A DNA stretch of 64,000 bases from Alphaproteobacteria bacterium. GTDB taxonomy: Bacteria; Pseudomonadota; Alphaproteobacteria; SMXQ01. Shown piece after piece: positions 50,729-61,783 of the stretch; positions within the stretch are counted from its first letter, which is position 1, and every line of letters starts with the position of its first letter. Position numbers and translations under genes: made by a program. The notes beneath the pieces were generated by a model. It had not been told where the DNA came from. It ran no database searches and saw only the letters and a list, made by a program, of their open reading frames with translations. Location: the NCBI GenBank assembly GCA_030831315.1, contig JAURLI010000065.1:1-64000 (forward strand), in the 5' to 3' direction.

Positions 50729-52594
50729 TTACGCCTGGCGGTCGCTCGCGATGGGGGCCGGGCCTTCGCCCGCGCACCAGCGCCGCCACATGATCCGGTA
50801 GGCGCGCTCGACGTCGGCGGTGAAACCCGCATAGGCCGCGCGTGCGCGCTCGCGCATGGACGTTTTTACGGCGGCCAGTTCCTCGGGCCGCGCCGCCCAC
50901 TGGACGGCCAGGTGCAGGTAGCCGTCCTCGCTGTCGGCGACCCAGTCGCCGACGCCGATGGGCTCGCACAGCGTACGGCACAACCTGGTCACGATCTTGT
51001 GGGGTGAATAGATGCCGATCACCGGTACGCCCATCCACATCGCTTCCAGCGTCGACATGCCGCCGCTCTGGGGAAAGGGATCAAGGGCGATATCGACCCG
51101 GTTGTAGACATCGAGGTGTTCGCGCCGCGACGATCCGCCGAGCAGGATCAGCCGGTCCTCGCCGACGTCGTGGGCTGCAAAACGGGCAAGCAGATGATCG
51201 CGGGTACCCGCGCTGTCGAGGCCGTGAAATTTCATCAACAGGCGGGAGCCCGGCACCGCCAGCAGGATGCGTGCCCACAGGGCCAGAACCTGATCGGAAA
51301 TCTTGTTGAGACGGTTGAGGCTGCCGAACACGATGCCGGCCCCCGCTTCGCGGGCGATGGGGGCGACGTCCGGCATTTCGGGCGATGGCCAGAAGCCCGA
51401 TGGCGTGCGGAGATAGGCGGGGGCCTCCGGGTAGAGCGCCTCTTCGCTGCGCGGCGTGAAGAATTCCGATGTCACGCGGTAATCGATGGTCGACAGTCCG
51501 GCGGCGAGATGGCCAATGCCGGTGACCTGCACGGGTGCGGGCTTGCGGCCGAACACCAGCAGCCGGTGGCCGTCGGTGTGGCCCGACAGGTCGAACAGGA
51601 TGTCGATGCCATCGCTTCGAATCATTTCCGCCATGTCGTCGTCGGACACGCCGACGGTGCGCCGCCAGCCCGTGGCGGCTTCGCGGAGGCGTGCGCTCAT
51701 GTCGTCGGGGCGCAGGGTGCCGTCGTAGCAATGGATTTCGAAATTGTCGCGGTCGTGATCGAGGATCAACTGGGCGAAACCGGTGCAGGCCGAGTGGTTG
51801 TTGAAATCGGCCGATACATACCCGATGCGCAGACGGTGTTCGGGATCGCGGCTGTTGGCGTGGGGCTTTACCGCTGCGGCCAGCGGTGCGATGAAGCGGT
51901 CGTTCCAGCGCTTGCGCTCGGCCTGCTGCTCGGCCTGGGACACGGACATGTCCATGTCCTGGGTGAAGATGACATTGGTGTGCAGGCGGGCCGAGGTGGG
52001 GTCGAGGTCTTGGGCGCGCCGGTAGGCATCGGCGGACTCATTGACGCGGCCCACCTGTCCCAGAACCTGGCCGCGGTTGCTGTGGGCGGCGGCAAGGGTG
52101 GGGTTTATCGCGATGGCTTTATCGAGGCTGGCGATAGCCTCATCGATGTGTCCGACGAGGCCCAGCATCACGCCCGCCTCGCAATGGGCAGCGGCGTGGT
52201 TCGGATCGATGGCAAGCGCCTTGCGCAGGCTGGCAAGGCCGTCGTCGATGCGGTCCAGTCCCTTCAACGCGATCGCCCGGTTGTAGTGATAGGGCGCGTA
52301 GTTGGGGTTGCCGGCAATCGCCTTCGTGATCAGGTCGAGTGCTGTCTGGTGCTGGCCGAAATGAAGGGCGATCAGGCCGAGCAGGTGATTGACGTCGGGA
52401 TAGGCCGGATAGTGCCTGAGGATGGCGCGGTAGATTGCCTCGGCCTCGGCCAGACGGCCCGCCTGGTGGAGCGCCATGCCCTTCTGCATGGCGGCGACCA
52501 GTTCGGCCGGGCGGCCGGGGGCTGGCGCACCCTGCTTTTTCGCAACTTTCTGCTGAAGACGGCGCTGGGCTCGGTTCATCGGGGCGGCGTTCAT
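50729..52594 (-). CDS. TPR protein with O-GlcNAc transferase-like (GT41) domain
   Basis: A 621-residue protein. The N-terminal half has about five to six TPR repeats (for example LGLIALHFGQHQTALDLITK, ALKGLDRIDDGLASLRKAL, IDEAIASLDKAIAINPT). The C-terminal half is a GT41 domain with the segments SADFNNHSACTGFAQLILDH, FDLSGHTDGHRLLVFGRKPA, and DIALDPFPQSGGMSTLEAMWMGVPVIG-type GTs. These resemble eukaryotic O-GlcNAc transferase and bacterial SPINDLY-like enzymes. The acceptor is unknown. It stands alone, between two class II aldolase genes. Alternatives are non-catalytic TPR scaffolds. Confidence 0.87.
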   Translation of the reverse strand: MNAAPMNRAQRRLQQKVAKKQGAPAPGRPAELVAAMQKGMALHQAGRLAEAEAIYRAILRHYPAYPDVNHLLGLIALHFGQHQTALDLITKAIAGNPNYAPYHYNRAIALKGLDRIDDGLASLRKALAIDPNHAAAHCEAGVMLGLVGHIDEAIASLDKAIAINPTLAAAHSNRGQVLGQVGRVNESADAYRRAQDLDPTSARLHTNVIFTQDMDMSVSQAEQQAERKRWNDRFIAPLAAAVKPHANSRDPEHRLRIGYVSADFNNHSACTGFAQLILDHDRDNFEIHCYDGTLRPDDMSARLREAATGWRRTVGVSDDDMAEMIRSDGIDILFDLSGHTDGHRLLVFGRKPAPVQVTGIGHLAAGLSTIDYRVTSEFFTPRSEEALYPEAPAYLRTPSGFWPSPEMPDVAPIAREAGAGIVFGSLNRLNKISDQVLALWARILLAVPGSRLLMKFHGLDSAGTRDHLLARFAAHDVGEDRLILLGGSSRREHLDVYNRVDIALDPFPQSGGMSTLEAMWMGVPVIGIYSPHKIVTRLCRTLCEPIGVGDWVADSEDGYLHLAVQWAARPEELAAVKTSMRERARAAYAGFTADVERAYRIMWRRWCAGEGPAPIASDRQA

Positions 52595-52677
52595 GACGGT
52601 GAAGGCCTCAGTATTTGATAAATAAGGTTAATTTCTCGATAATCCCGCATCGGCGCCGCAGGGAGGAAAACGACGCG

Positions 52678-53409
52678 ATGCCAGTGACCGCCAAGAAATC
52701 TGCCCGTGCCCGATCCGCCCGCGAACCGGGTGCGGCGCTCGACCGTCTCGCACTCGGCTGCCGTATCCTCGAGGCTCAGGGCCATGCCTGCCGCACGCTC
52801 GGCCATGCGGCGCTGCGTGATCCGGATGGCCGCGGTCTGTGGGTCAAGCGCTGGGGCATTTCGTTTGGCGAAACCCGCAACCGCCGCGACTTCGTGCTGA
52901 TCGATTTCGACGGCAACCACATCGCGGGTTCGGGCCGGGCGCCGAGCGAGTGGCCGATCCACGCGGGCGTCCTCAAGCGGCGGCCCGATATCCACGTCGT
53001 CGTCCACTCCCACCCCTTCCATGGCCGCGTCTTTTCCGCGGTGAAGGAGCCGCTCCTGCCGGTGTCGAACACCGGCAACTGGTTCCCGGCGCCGCCGCCC
53101 CGTTTCACGAAGACATCCGAACTGGTGCGCACGGCAGCGATGGGCGATGCGGTGGGTAAATGCCTTGGCGACAATTTCGCGCTGTTCCTGCGCAATCACG
53201 GCGTCGTCTTCTGCGGCACTTCGGTCGAACACGCGGTGCTGATGGGCATCCAGCTCGAAGATGCCTGCCGCGAACACCTGCTGCTTGCGGCAAGCGGTCT
53301 CGACTGGGACTATCCGGGCGAAAATGAGCGCCGTCGCAAATACCTCTCGGCGGGATCATCGGCGGGGCCATCCTTCGAACGCTTCGCCCGCGAACTGGAT
53401 GCGAACTAG
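52678..53409 (+). CDS. Class II aldolase/adducin-family protein
   Basis: About 243 residues from the ATG at 52678, following GGGAGGAAA; an upstream in-frame ATG at 52615 is not preferred. The N terminus is basic (AKKSARARSARE). The aldolase-II core has His110 and His112 (VHSHPFHGR) and RNHG (His174). The central part differs from the other three aldolases (VSNTGNWFPAPPPRF). The aldo/keto reductase gene starts 12 bases later, so the two probably form an operon acting on the same sugar- or acid-like substrate. Confidence 0.86.
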   Translation: MPVTAKKSARARSAREPGAALDRLALGCRILEAQGHACRTLGHAALRDPDGRGLWVKRWGISFGETRNRRDFVLIDFDGNHIAGSGRAPSEWPIHAGVLKRRPDIHVVVHSHPFHGRVFSAVKEPLLPVSNTGNWFPAPPPRFTKTSELVRTAAMGDAVGKCLGDNFALFLRNHGVVFCGTSVEHAVLMGIQLEDACREHLLLAASGLDWDYPGENERRRKYLSAGSSAGPSFERFARELDAN

Positions 53410-53421
53410 GGGAGCAGCCCG

Positions 53422-54399
53422 ATGCAGTACCGTCCCTTCGGCAAGACCGGCATCCAGGCCTCGGCCATCGCCTTCGGCTGCGGCAAGACCGGGGGCCTGC
53501 TGATTTCCGGTTCCGACGCCGACCGCCGCCTTGCCGTGCGCAAGGCGCTCGACGGCGGCATCAACTGGTTCGATACCGCCGCCGATTACGGCGACGGAAA
53601 ATCGGAAGAAGCGCTCGGCTGGCTTCTGGAAGAAGTGCCGGAAGATCCCTACGTCTCCACCAAGGTGACCGTCGATCCCGGGGCGGGCGACCTGCCCGGC
53701 CAGATCGAGGAAAGCCTTGCGGCGAGCCTCAAGCGGCTCCGGCGTGATCATGTCACCGTCCTGCAACTGCACAACCGCATCGATCCGGCGGCGGGCGGCA
53801 AGGCGCTGACCCTGGAACAGGTGCTGGGTGCCGATGGCGTCGCCGAGGGGCTTGAGCGCGTGCGCGACAAGGGAATGGCGCGGCAGATCGGCCTGACGGC
53901 GCTCGGTGACGCCGCTGCCTGTGCCGAGGCCATCGCCAGTGGCCGCTTTGATTCGGCGCAAGTGTTCTACAACCTTGTCAATCCGTCCGCGGCGCGGCCC
54001 ATGCCTGCGGGATGGAGCGGCCAGCAGCTGACCGGCATCATGGCGGCGGCGCGTGCGACCGCGACGGCGGTGCTGGCGATCCGCGTGCTCGCGGGCGGCA
54101 TCATCGCCCTGCCCAAGCGGCCCGAGCGCGTCAGCATGATGACCAAGGACACCGATCCCGATATCGAGGAGACGAAAGCCGCCGCCGTGTTCCGCACCCT
54201 GGGCGAACGCTATGGCGATCGTCCGACGACGGCCGTGCGCTTCGCGCTCGGCTGCGAAGGCATTTCGACGGTGCTGGTGGGGATCGGCGCCCCTGCCCAT
54301 GTGGACGCGGCGCTCGCGGCCGAAAAGGCGGGCTCGCTGCCCGAAGAAGCGCTGCTCGACCTCGAGAAGCTCTACGCGGGCGACTTCGGCCTCGGCTGA
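53422..54399 (+). CDS. Aldo/keto reductase
   Basis: A 325-residue TIM-barrel reductase. The catalytic tetrad is Asp51 and Tyr56 (WFDTAADYGDGKSEE), Lys81 (VSTKVTVD) and His117 (LQLHNRI). Length and N-terminal MQYRPFGKTGIQASAIAFG fit the AKR family members that resemble L-galactose or sugar dehydrogenases. It uses NADPH to reduce a carbonyl. It follows the class II aldolase gene by 12 bases and converges with GlnRS, the stops being three bases apart. Confidence 0.9.
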   Translation: MQYRPFGKTGIQASAIAFGCGKTGGLLISGSDADRRLAVRKALDGGINWFDTAADYGDGKSEEALGWLLEEVPEDPYVSTKVTVDPGAGDLPGQIEESLAASLKRLRRDHVTVLQLHNRIDPAAGGKALTLEQVLGADGVAEGLERVRDKGMARQIGLTALGDAAACAEAIASGRFDSAQVFYNLVNPSAARPMPAGWSGQQLTGIMAAARATATAVLAIRVLAGGIIALPKRPERVSMMTKDTDPDIEETKAAAVFRTLGERYGDRPTTAVRFALGCEGISTVLVGIGAPAHVDAALAAEKAGSLPEEALLDLEKLYAGDFGLG

Positions 54400-54402
54400 G
54401 GC

Positions 54403-56106
54403 TCAGCCGCCCTTGGCCTGGATCTTCGCCCAGGCATCGCGCAGGCCGACGGTGCGGTTGTAGACCGCAAGGCCCGGCTTCGAATCGGGATCGGCACAGA
54501 AATAGCCGAGCCGCTCGAACTGCACGCGCTCGCCGGCCTTGGCCTCGGCCAGTGCCGGTTCGACCACCGCGCCCTTCAGCACCTTGAGGGACTCGGGATT
54601 GATATCGGCGAGCCAGTCGCCGCCCGCACCCGCGTCGGTGCTCTTGAACAGGTGATCGTAAAGGCGCACTTCGGCGGGAACGCCATGGGCGGCGGATACC
54701 CAGTGCATCGTCGCCTTGACCTTGCGCCCATCGGGCGCATTACCGCCGCGCGTCGCCGGATCATACGTGCAGATGATCTCGCGCACGGAGCCGTCGGCGT
54801 TTTTCACAACGTCCTTGCAGGTAATGAAGTAGGCGTAGCGCAGCCGCACTTCGCGCCCCGGCGCCAGCCGGAAGAACTTCGACGGCGGGTTTTCCATGAA
54901 GTCGTCGCGCTCGATGTAAAGCTCGCGCCCGAAGGCGACGCGCCGGGTGCCGGCGCTTTCGTCCTCTGGGTTGTTGACCGCCTCCATTTCCTCGACCTGG
55001 CCTTCGGGATAGTTCTCGATCACCACTTTCACGGGATCGAGCACGGCCATGCGGCGCAGCGCGGTCTTGTTCAGGTTCTCGCGCACGCAATGTTCGAGGA
55101 ACTGGATCTCGACGGTCGAATTGGCCTTGGCGACGCCGATGCGCTGGGCGAAATCGCGGATCGCCTCGGGCGGGCAGCCGCGCCGCTTGAGGCCCGAAAT
55201 CGTCGGCATGCGCGGATCGTCCCAGCCCGAAACGTGGCCGTCCTTCACCAACTGGATCAGGCGGCGCTTGGACAGCACCGTATGGGTGAGGTTGAGGCGT
55301 GCAAACTCGATCTGGCGCGGCTTTGCCGGCACCGGCAGGTGGGCGAGGAACCATTCGTAGAGCGGGCGGTGGTCCTCGAACTCCAGCGTGCAGATCGAAT
55401 GGCTGATGCCTTCGATCGCGTCCGACTGGCCGTGGGCGAAATCGTAATTGGGGTAGATGCACCAGGCATTGCCGGTGCGCGGGTGCGGGCTGCGCAGGAT
55501 GCGGTAGATCACCGGATCGCGCAGGTTGATGTTGCCCGACGCCATGTCGATCTTGGCGCGCAGCACGCGGCTGCCGTCTTCGAATTCGCCGGCCTTCATG
55601 CGCCGGAAGAGATCGAGGTTTTCCGCCGCGCTGCGTTCGCGCCACGGGCTCGGCCGGCCGGGTTCGGTCAGGGTGCCGCGGTTCTCGCGAATCTGCTCCG
55701 CCGTCTGGTCGTCCACATAGGCATTGCCGGTTTCGATCAGGTGTTCGGCCCAGGTGTAGAGCTGGGCAAAGTAGTCGGAGGCGTAATACAGGTGCTCGCC
55801 CCAGTCGAAGCCGAGCCAGCGCACATCCGCCTGGATCGAATCGATGTATTCCTGTTCTTCCTTCGCCGGGTTGGTGTCGTCGAAGCGCAGGTGACAGCGC
55901 CCGCCGAATTCGCTCGCAAGGCCGAAATTCAGGCAGATCGACTTGGCATGGCCGATGTGCAGGTAACCGTTGGGCTCGGGCGGGAAGCGGGTAACCACCC
56001 CGGTAACCTTGCCCGCGGCAAGGTCCTCGCGGATCGCCTCGCGCACGAAATCGCGCGCGGGCGCGGCGGCGGCATCTTCGGTGGCGGGTGCGGCCGGATC
56101 GGCCAT
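54403..56106 (-). CDS. glnS: Glutaminyl-tRNA synthetase
   Basis: About 567 residues from the ATG at 56106, which is nine bases after AGGAG; two earlier starts lie too close to that site. Class I landmarks: [20 protein letters not shown] (HIGH at 50-53) and VLSKRR in place of KMSKS. The C-terminal beta-barrel anticodon-binding region extends to the end ([13 protein letters not shown]). GlnRS attaches glutamine to tRNA-Gln. It is divergent from the L-aspartate oxidase gene. Confidence 0.97.
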   Translation of the reverse strand: MADPAAPATEDAAAAPARDFVREAIREDLAAGKVTGVVTRFPPEPNGYLHIGHAKSICLNFGLASEFGGRCHLRFDDTNPAKEEQEYIDSIQADVRWLGFDWGEHLYYASDYFAQLYTWAEHLIETGNAYVDDQTAEQIRENRGTLTEPGRPSPWRERSAAENLDLFRRMKAGEFEDGSRVLRAKIDMASGNINLRDPVIYRILRSPHPRTGNAWCIYPNYDFAHGQSDAIEGISHSICTLEFEDHRPLYEWFLAHLPVPAKPRQIEFARLNLTHTVLSKRRLIQLVKDGHVSGWDDPRMPTISGLKRRGCPPEAIRDFAQRIGVAKANSTVEIQFLEHCVRENLNKTALRRMAVLDPVKVVIENYPEGQVEEMEAVNNPEDESAGTRRVAFGRELYIERDDFMENPPSKFFRLAPGREVRLRYAYFITCKDVVKNADGSVREIICTYDPATRGGNAPDGRKVKATMHWVSAAHGVPAEVRLYDHLFKSTDAGAGGDWLADINPESLKVLKGAVVEPALAEAKAGERVQFERLGYFCADPDSKPGLAVYNRTVGLRDAWAKIQAKGG

Positions 56107-56271
56107 CGGCATCAACTCCTGTCAGCGGCGGGAACCGTCCCGCCCGCTAGGGTTTGCCACAAAGGGCGCGCCGGGCCAAGCCCCGCAAGCCGGCAACGCT
56201 GCATCCTGCCCGCCGCCGTGCTATGAAGGGCGCATTTTCCAACCCCTGCGGCACGAAAAGCGGCTCGATCC

Positions 56272-57918
<1,647 letters not shown>

Positions 57919-58035
57919 TCCCGCCTCATTGACGCCAGAATTAGTCTCGAAAATACCCTGACTATGGGCATGGCCTTTGCTTTCCCGGCGTCGATGCGCT
58001 AGGGGTTAGGGGCGGCCAGCACGTGCCGGAAAAGG

Positions 58036-59103
58036 ATGATGTTCGCTACTGTACTCAAGCCCTTGGCGCCGATACGGGCGCGCGGTGCGGCCCTCGCCGC
58101 GGGGCTTTTCTGCGCCATCCTTGCATCGGCGCCGGTGGCGGCGCTGGCCCAGGGCAAGTCCCAGGATATCCGTTTCTTCCGCATCGGCACCGGTTCGATC
58201 TCTGGCGTCTATTTCCCTGTCGGCAGCACGCTGGCGAGCGCGATTTCTTCTCCGCCCGGCGCGCGTGCCTGCGAGGCGGGCGGCTCCTGCGGCGTGCCGG
58301 GCCTGATCGCCGTTACCCAGGCGACCCTCGGGTCTGTCGCCAATGTGCGGGCGATCGCCTCGGGCGGGCTTGAATCGGCGCTGGCCCAGGCCGATGTCGC
58401 CTATGCGGCTCATGCCGGGACGGGCGAATTCGCGGGTGCCAACCGCATCGAAGGCCTGCGCGCCATCGCCAATCTTTACCCTGAAGCGCTTCATATCGTC
58501 GTGCGGCGCGAATCGCCCATTCATTCGGTGCGCGACCTCCCGGGCCGGCGCGTGTCTCTCGACCTCGCGGGATCGGGCACGCGCAGCGTGGCTCAGGCGG
58601 TGCTGGCCGGTTACGGCATCGATGTGAAACAGATCAAGCAGGTCAATTCACAGGTGGGCCCGGCGGCCGACCGTATTCGCCTGCGCAACATCGATGCCTT
58701 CTTCTTCGTCGGCGGCTACCCGTTCGAGGCCCTCGATCGCCTCGCCCGCAACACGCGCATCCGGCTGATCCCCGTCACCGGGGCCGAGGCAGACTCCATC
58801 CGCGGCAAGGACCGTTTCCTCAGCGCTGCCACCATTCCCGCAGGCGTCTATCGCGGGGTGGATGCGACGGCGACCATCGCCGTCGGCGCGCTGTGGGTGG
58901 TCTCGGACAAGGTCAGTGCCGACACGGTCTATGGCATCACACGCGCGCTGTGGCATCCATCGACGCGCCGCCTGCTCGATGCGGGTGTCGCTGCCGCGCG
59001 CCAGATCCGTCCGGAGAAGGCGCTCGACGGCCTTGCCCTGCCGTTGCATCCGGGGGCGGAGCGCTACTACCGGGAAAAAGGCATGCTGAAGACGGGCCGT
59101 TAG
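58036..59103 (+). CDS. TAXI-family TRAP transporter substrate-binding protein
   Basis: A 355-residue secreted protein; the ATG at 58036 and the next at 58039 are both possible. The signal peptide ends near AALAQG before KSQDIRFFRIGTG. TAXI features: GTGSISGVYFPVGSTLASAI, QSALAQADVAYA-type (ESALAQADVAYAAHAG), LPGRRVSLDLAGSGTRSVA, and the C-terminal LHPGAERYYREKGMLK. Unlike the TAXI gene at 34897 it has no TRAP permease beside it, so it must use a permease from elsewhere. Its stop overlaps that of the convergent GST gene. Confidence 0.9.
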   Translation: MMFATVLKPLAPIRARGAALAAGLFCAILASAPVAALAQGKSQDIRFFRIGTGSISGVYFPVGSTLASAISSPPGARACEAGGSCGVPGLIAVTQATLGSVANVRAIASGGLESALAQADVAYAAHAGTGEFAGANRIEGLRAIANLYPEALHIVVRRESPIHSVRDLPGRRVSLDLAGSGTRSVAQAVLAGYGIDVKQIKQVNSQVGPAADRIRLRNIDAFFFVGGYPFEALDRLARNTRIRLIPVTGAEADSIRGKDRFLSAATIPAGVYRGVDATATIAVGALWVVSDKVSADTVYGITRALWHPSTRRLLDAGVAAARQIRPEKALDGLALPLHPGAERYYREKGMLKTGR

Positions 59104-59786
59104 CCCGCGTCTTTGCCTTCAGGTTCGAACTCGGGAATGATCCACGGTTCGCGGCCGGCGGCGGCGATCCATTCGGCGACGAAGGGCTGTTTCAGAACCG
59201 CGGCGACATAAGCCGCCGCATGGTCTTCCAGCGGCACGCCGTAGGTATCGAAGCGCGTTACAACCGGCGCGAACATGGCGTCGGCGGCGGAGAAACCCCC
59301 GAACAGGAATGGCCCCGTCCCCATCGTCCCGTTGAAGCGGCGGTGACAGTCGCGCCAGATCGCCTGGATGCGGTTGATGTCACCCTTGGCCGCGTCGTTG
59401 AGGTCCGGCTGCGGCAGTTTGCGCCGGACGTTCATGGGCAGGCCGCGGCGCATCGGAATGAAGCCGCCGTGCATTTCCGAAGAAATCGAGCGCGCATGGG
59501 CGCGGGCCGCAGGGTCCTTCGGCCACAGCGGCGCATGGGGGTGTTTTTCCGCGAGGTATTCGACGATGGCGAGGGATTCCCACACCGTCACCTTGCCGTC
59601 GATCAGCGCCGGCAGCTTGGCCGATGGCGAATACTTGAGGATCTCCGTGCGCGTGTTCGTCTCGCGCAGCGGGATGACGATTTCTTCAAACGGGATATCG
59701 GCGAGCCGGACGGCAAGCCAGCCGCGCATCGACCACGACGAGTAGGCCTTGTTGGCAATGACGATGGTGACGGATCTGTCGGTCAT
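59100..59786 (-). CDS. Glutathione S-transferase
   Basis: About 228 residues from the ATG at 59786, after AGGAA; the frame is open 77 codons upstream but lacks a good site. The thioredoxin-like N domain has NKAYSSWSMRGWLAVRLA and the cis-proline PSAKLPALID and WESLAIVEYLAEKHP glutathione-binding segment. The helical C domain follows (GPFLFGGFSAADAMFAPVV). Family enzymes detoxify electrophiles. The gene converges on the TAXI gene with overlapping stop codons. Confidence 0.93.
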   Translation of the reverse strand: MTDRSVTIVIANKAYSSWSMRGWLAVRLADIPFEEIVIPLRETNTRTEILKYSPSAKLPALIDGKVTVWESLAIVEYLAEKHPHAPLWPKDPAARAHARSISSEMHGGFIPMRRGLPMNVRRKLPQPDLNDAAKGDINRIQAIWRDCHRRFNGTMGTGPFLFGGFSAADAMFAPVVTRFDTYGVPLEDHAAAYVAAVLKQPFVAEWIAAAGREPWIIPEFEPEGKDAG

Positions 59787-59937
59787 TTCCGTTCCTGTCC
59801 CAGGTTCCTCTTTCTGATACGCGAGCCGGCCCCAAGGCGCAAGCCATGCGCCGGGAATGCCCGTTTTGCAGGGGTTAGGGCTTTCCTTCATCGCCGCTTC
59901 GCGCCATCCTGTCGCTCCTGCACAGGGAGTACATACG

Positions 59938-61368
59938 ATGAAACTCAGCACCCTCGTTGCGCCCGGCAAGGGCGCAGCCGTTCCCATCCACACGGCGAGC
60001 CGCGCCGGTTTCGGCAAATGGCTCGCGGGCGAGGCGCCGCGCGCGCGCGCCTGGCTGCGCGGGACGGGGTTCGAGGGCCGGGCGGGACAGGTTTCCCTGC
60101 TGGCCGCACCCGACGGCGCACTCGAGCGCGTCTATCTCGGCATCCCCGATGGCGATGATGCGCAGGCGATGGTCAATGACGGCGCGCTCTGGGCTTTCGC
60201 CGCCTGCCCCTCAAGCCTGCCGGAAGCTACATATGCGCTTGCCGATCGCGCCGACGCGGCGCTGGCCGGGCAGGCGGCGCTCGGCTGGGCGCTCGGCTCC
60301 TACCGGTTCGAGCGTTACCGCAAGCAAAAGGGCAGGGCGCTCGCCCGCCTCGTCTGGCCCGCGCGTGCCGACCGCGCCGCGGTGGAAAGTGCGGCACTGG
60401 CGACCTATCTGGTACGCGACCTGATCAACACCCCGGCCCAGGACATGGGTCCGCCCGAGCTGGCATCCGCCGCGCGCGCGCTCGCACGCGAGTTTGGCGC
60501 GCGCTTTTCGGTGACGACCGGGGCGCAGCTCCTCAAGAAGCATTTCCCGGCCATTCATGCGGTCGGCCGCGCCGCCGCCAAGGCGCCTGGCCTGATCGAC
60601 ATCACCTGGCAGCCCAAGGGCCGCGCGGCGAAGAAGCTCAAGCGCGTTACCATCTGCGGCAAGGGCGTGTGCTTCGATACCGGCGGGCTCGATCTCAAGT
60701 CGTCGGGCAACATGCAGTTGATGAAGAAGGACATGGGCGGCGCCGCGCAGGCGCTGGGCCTCGCCCGTATGATCATGGCGGCGAAGCTGCCGGTGCGGCT
60801 GCGGGTGCTGATTCCGGCCGTCGAAAATTCGGTTGCGGGCAACGCCTATCACCCGCGTGACGTATTGGCGACGCGCAAGGGCATCACGGTCGAGGTCGGC
60901 AATACCGATGCCGAAGGGCGCATCGTCCTGTCCGATGCGATGGCGCTTGCCTGCGAGGAGGGCTGCGACCTTCTGCTCGATTTCGCGACCCTGACGGGTG
61001 CTGCGCGGGTGGCGCTCGGCACCGGGTTGCCGGCGATGTTCTGCAACGATGACCAGCTTGCCGCGCGTGCCTTCGCGGCGGGCGAGGAAACCGCCGACCC
61101 GCTGTGGCGCCTGCCGCTGTGGCGCCCTTACCGTGAAAAGCTCAACAGCAAGGTCGCCGACATCAACAATATCTCGTCGGGCTCCTTCGGCGGCGCCATC
61201 ACGGCGGCGCTGTTCCTGCAGGAATTCGTTGCCCCCGGAACGCCCTGGATCCACCTCGATTTCATGGCCTGGAACGAATCAAGCCGCGCCGGTCGCCCCG
61301 AAGGCGGCGAGGCCCAGGGCATGCGTGCCCTCTACCGCATGATCGAAAGGCACTACGCCCGCGGCTGA
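59938..61368 (+). CDS. Leucyl aminopeptidase (M17 family)
   Basis: About 476 residues from the ATG at 59938, eight bases after AGGGAG. The N domain is about 150 residues. The catalytic domain has the dizinc ligands in GKGVCFDTGGLDLKSSGNMQ (Lys242 region) and the classic NTDAEGR motif (residues about 322-328). It removes N-terminal residues from peptides and uses two metal ions. It is divergent from GST and followed by a small MarR-like gene. Confidence 0.95.
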   Translation: MKLSTLVAPGKGAAVPIHTASRAGFGKWLAGEAPRARAWLRGTGFEGRAGQVSLLAAPDGALERVYLGIPDGDDAQAMVNDGALWAFAACPSSLPEATYALADRADAALAGQAALGWALGSYRFERYRKQKGRALARLVWPARADRAAVESAALATYLVRDLINTPAQDMGPPELASAARALAREFGARFSVTTGAQLLKKHFPAIHAVGRAAAKAPGLIDITWQPKGRAAKKLKRVTICGKGVCFDTGGLDLKSSGNMQLMKKDMGGAAQALGLARMIMAAKLPVRLRVLIPAVENSVAGNAYHPRDVLATRKGITVEVGNTDAEGRIVLSDAMALACEEGCDLLLDFATLTGAARVALGTGLPAMFCNDDQLAARAFAAGEETADPLWRLPLWRPYREKLNSKVADINNISSGSFGGAITAALFLQEFVAPGTPWIHLDFMAWNESSRAGRPEGGEAQGMRALYRMIERHYARG

Positions 61369-61432
61369 AGCTTGATTGCCGCCCTGCCTGCGTCTAACTT
61401 GGTTCGCAGCCGAAACGATCCCGGGGGACAGC

Positions 61433-61780
61433 GTGGCGGTTTCAATGACAGTGGATCAGGCGCTTGATGTGTTGCGCGGTTCGGTTGTCGAGTCCGTGCG
61501 TAAGGATCCGCGCGATCTTACCCAGCGCCAGATGGCGGTGATCCTGTCGGTCTATCTTTCCCAGACGCCGATGACGGTGCGCGCGCTCGCCGCCGATCTG
61601 GCCATCGGCAAGCCCGCCATCAGCCGGGCGCTCGACCGTCTCGAGGAACTGGGCCTGGTCAAGCGCATGAAGGACCTGCGAGACAAGCGCTCGATCGTCA
61701 TTGGCCGCACGGTGCCCGGCGCCGTTTACCTGCGCGAAATGGCGGACCGGCTGATCGCAGCCGGCGCGGCGGCCCGCTAG
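61433..61780 (+). CDS. MarR-like winged-helix transcriptional regulator
   Basis: About 115 residues from the GTG at 61433, following CGGGGGA; the frame is open back to 61376. The winged helix is clear: QRQMAVILSVYLSQTPMTVR, then ALAADLAIGKPAISRALDRL (recognition helix) and LVKRMKDLRDKRSIVIGRT (wing). It lacks the extra dimerisation helix of full MarR proteins. It follows the aminopeptidase by 64 bases and converges on the amidohydrolase gene. Targets and ligand are unknown. Confidence 0.85.
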   Translation: MAVSMTVDQALDVLRGSVVESVRKDPRDLTQRQMAVILSVYLSQTPMTVRALAADLAIGKPAISRALDRLEELGLVKRMKDLRDKRSIVIGRTVPGAVYLREMADRLIAAGAAAR

Positions 61781-61783
61781 GTT

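Noticed and set aside
48949..50793. A plus-strand frame of over 600 codons opposite the NMT1-like and aldolase genes
   Set aside because: The minus-strand genes have clear motifs and ribosome sites, while the plus-strand frame has none and crosses the gap between genes.
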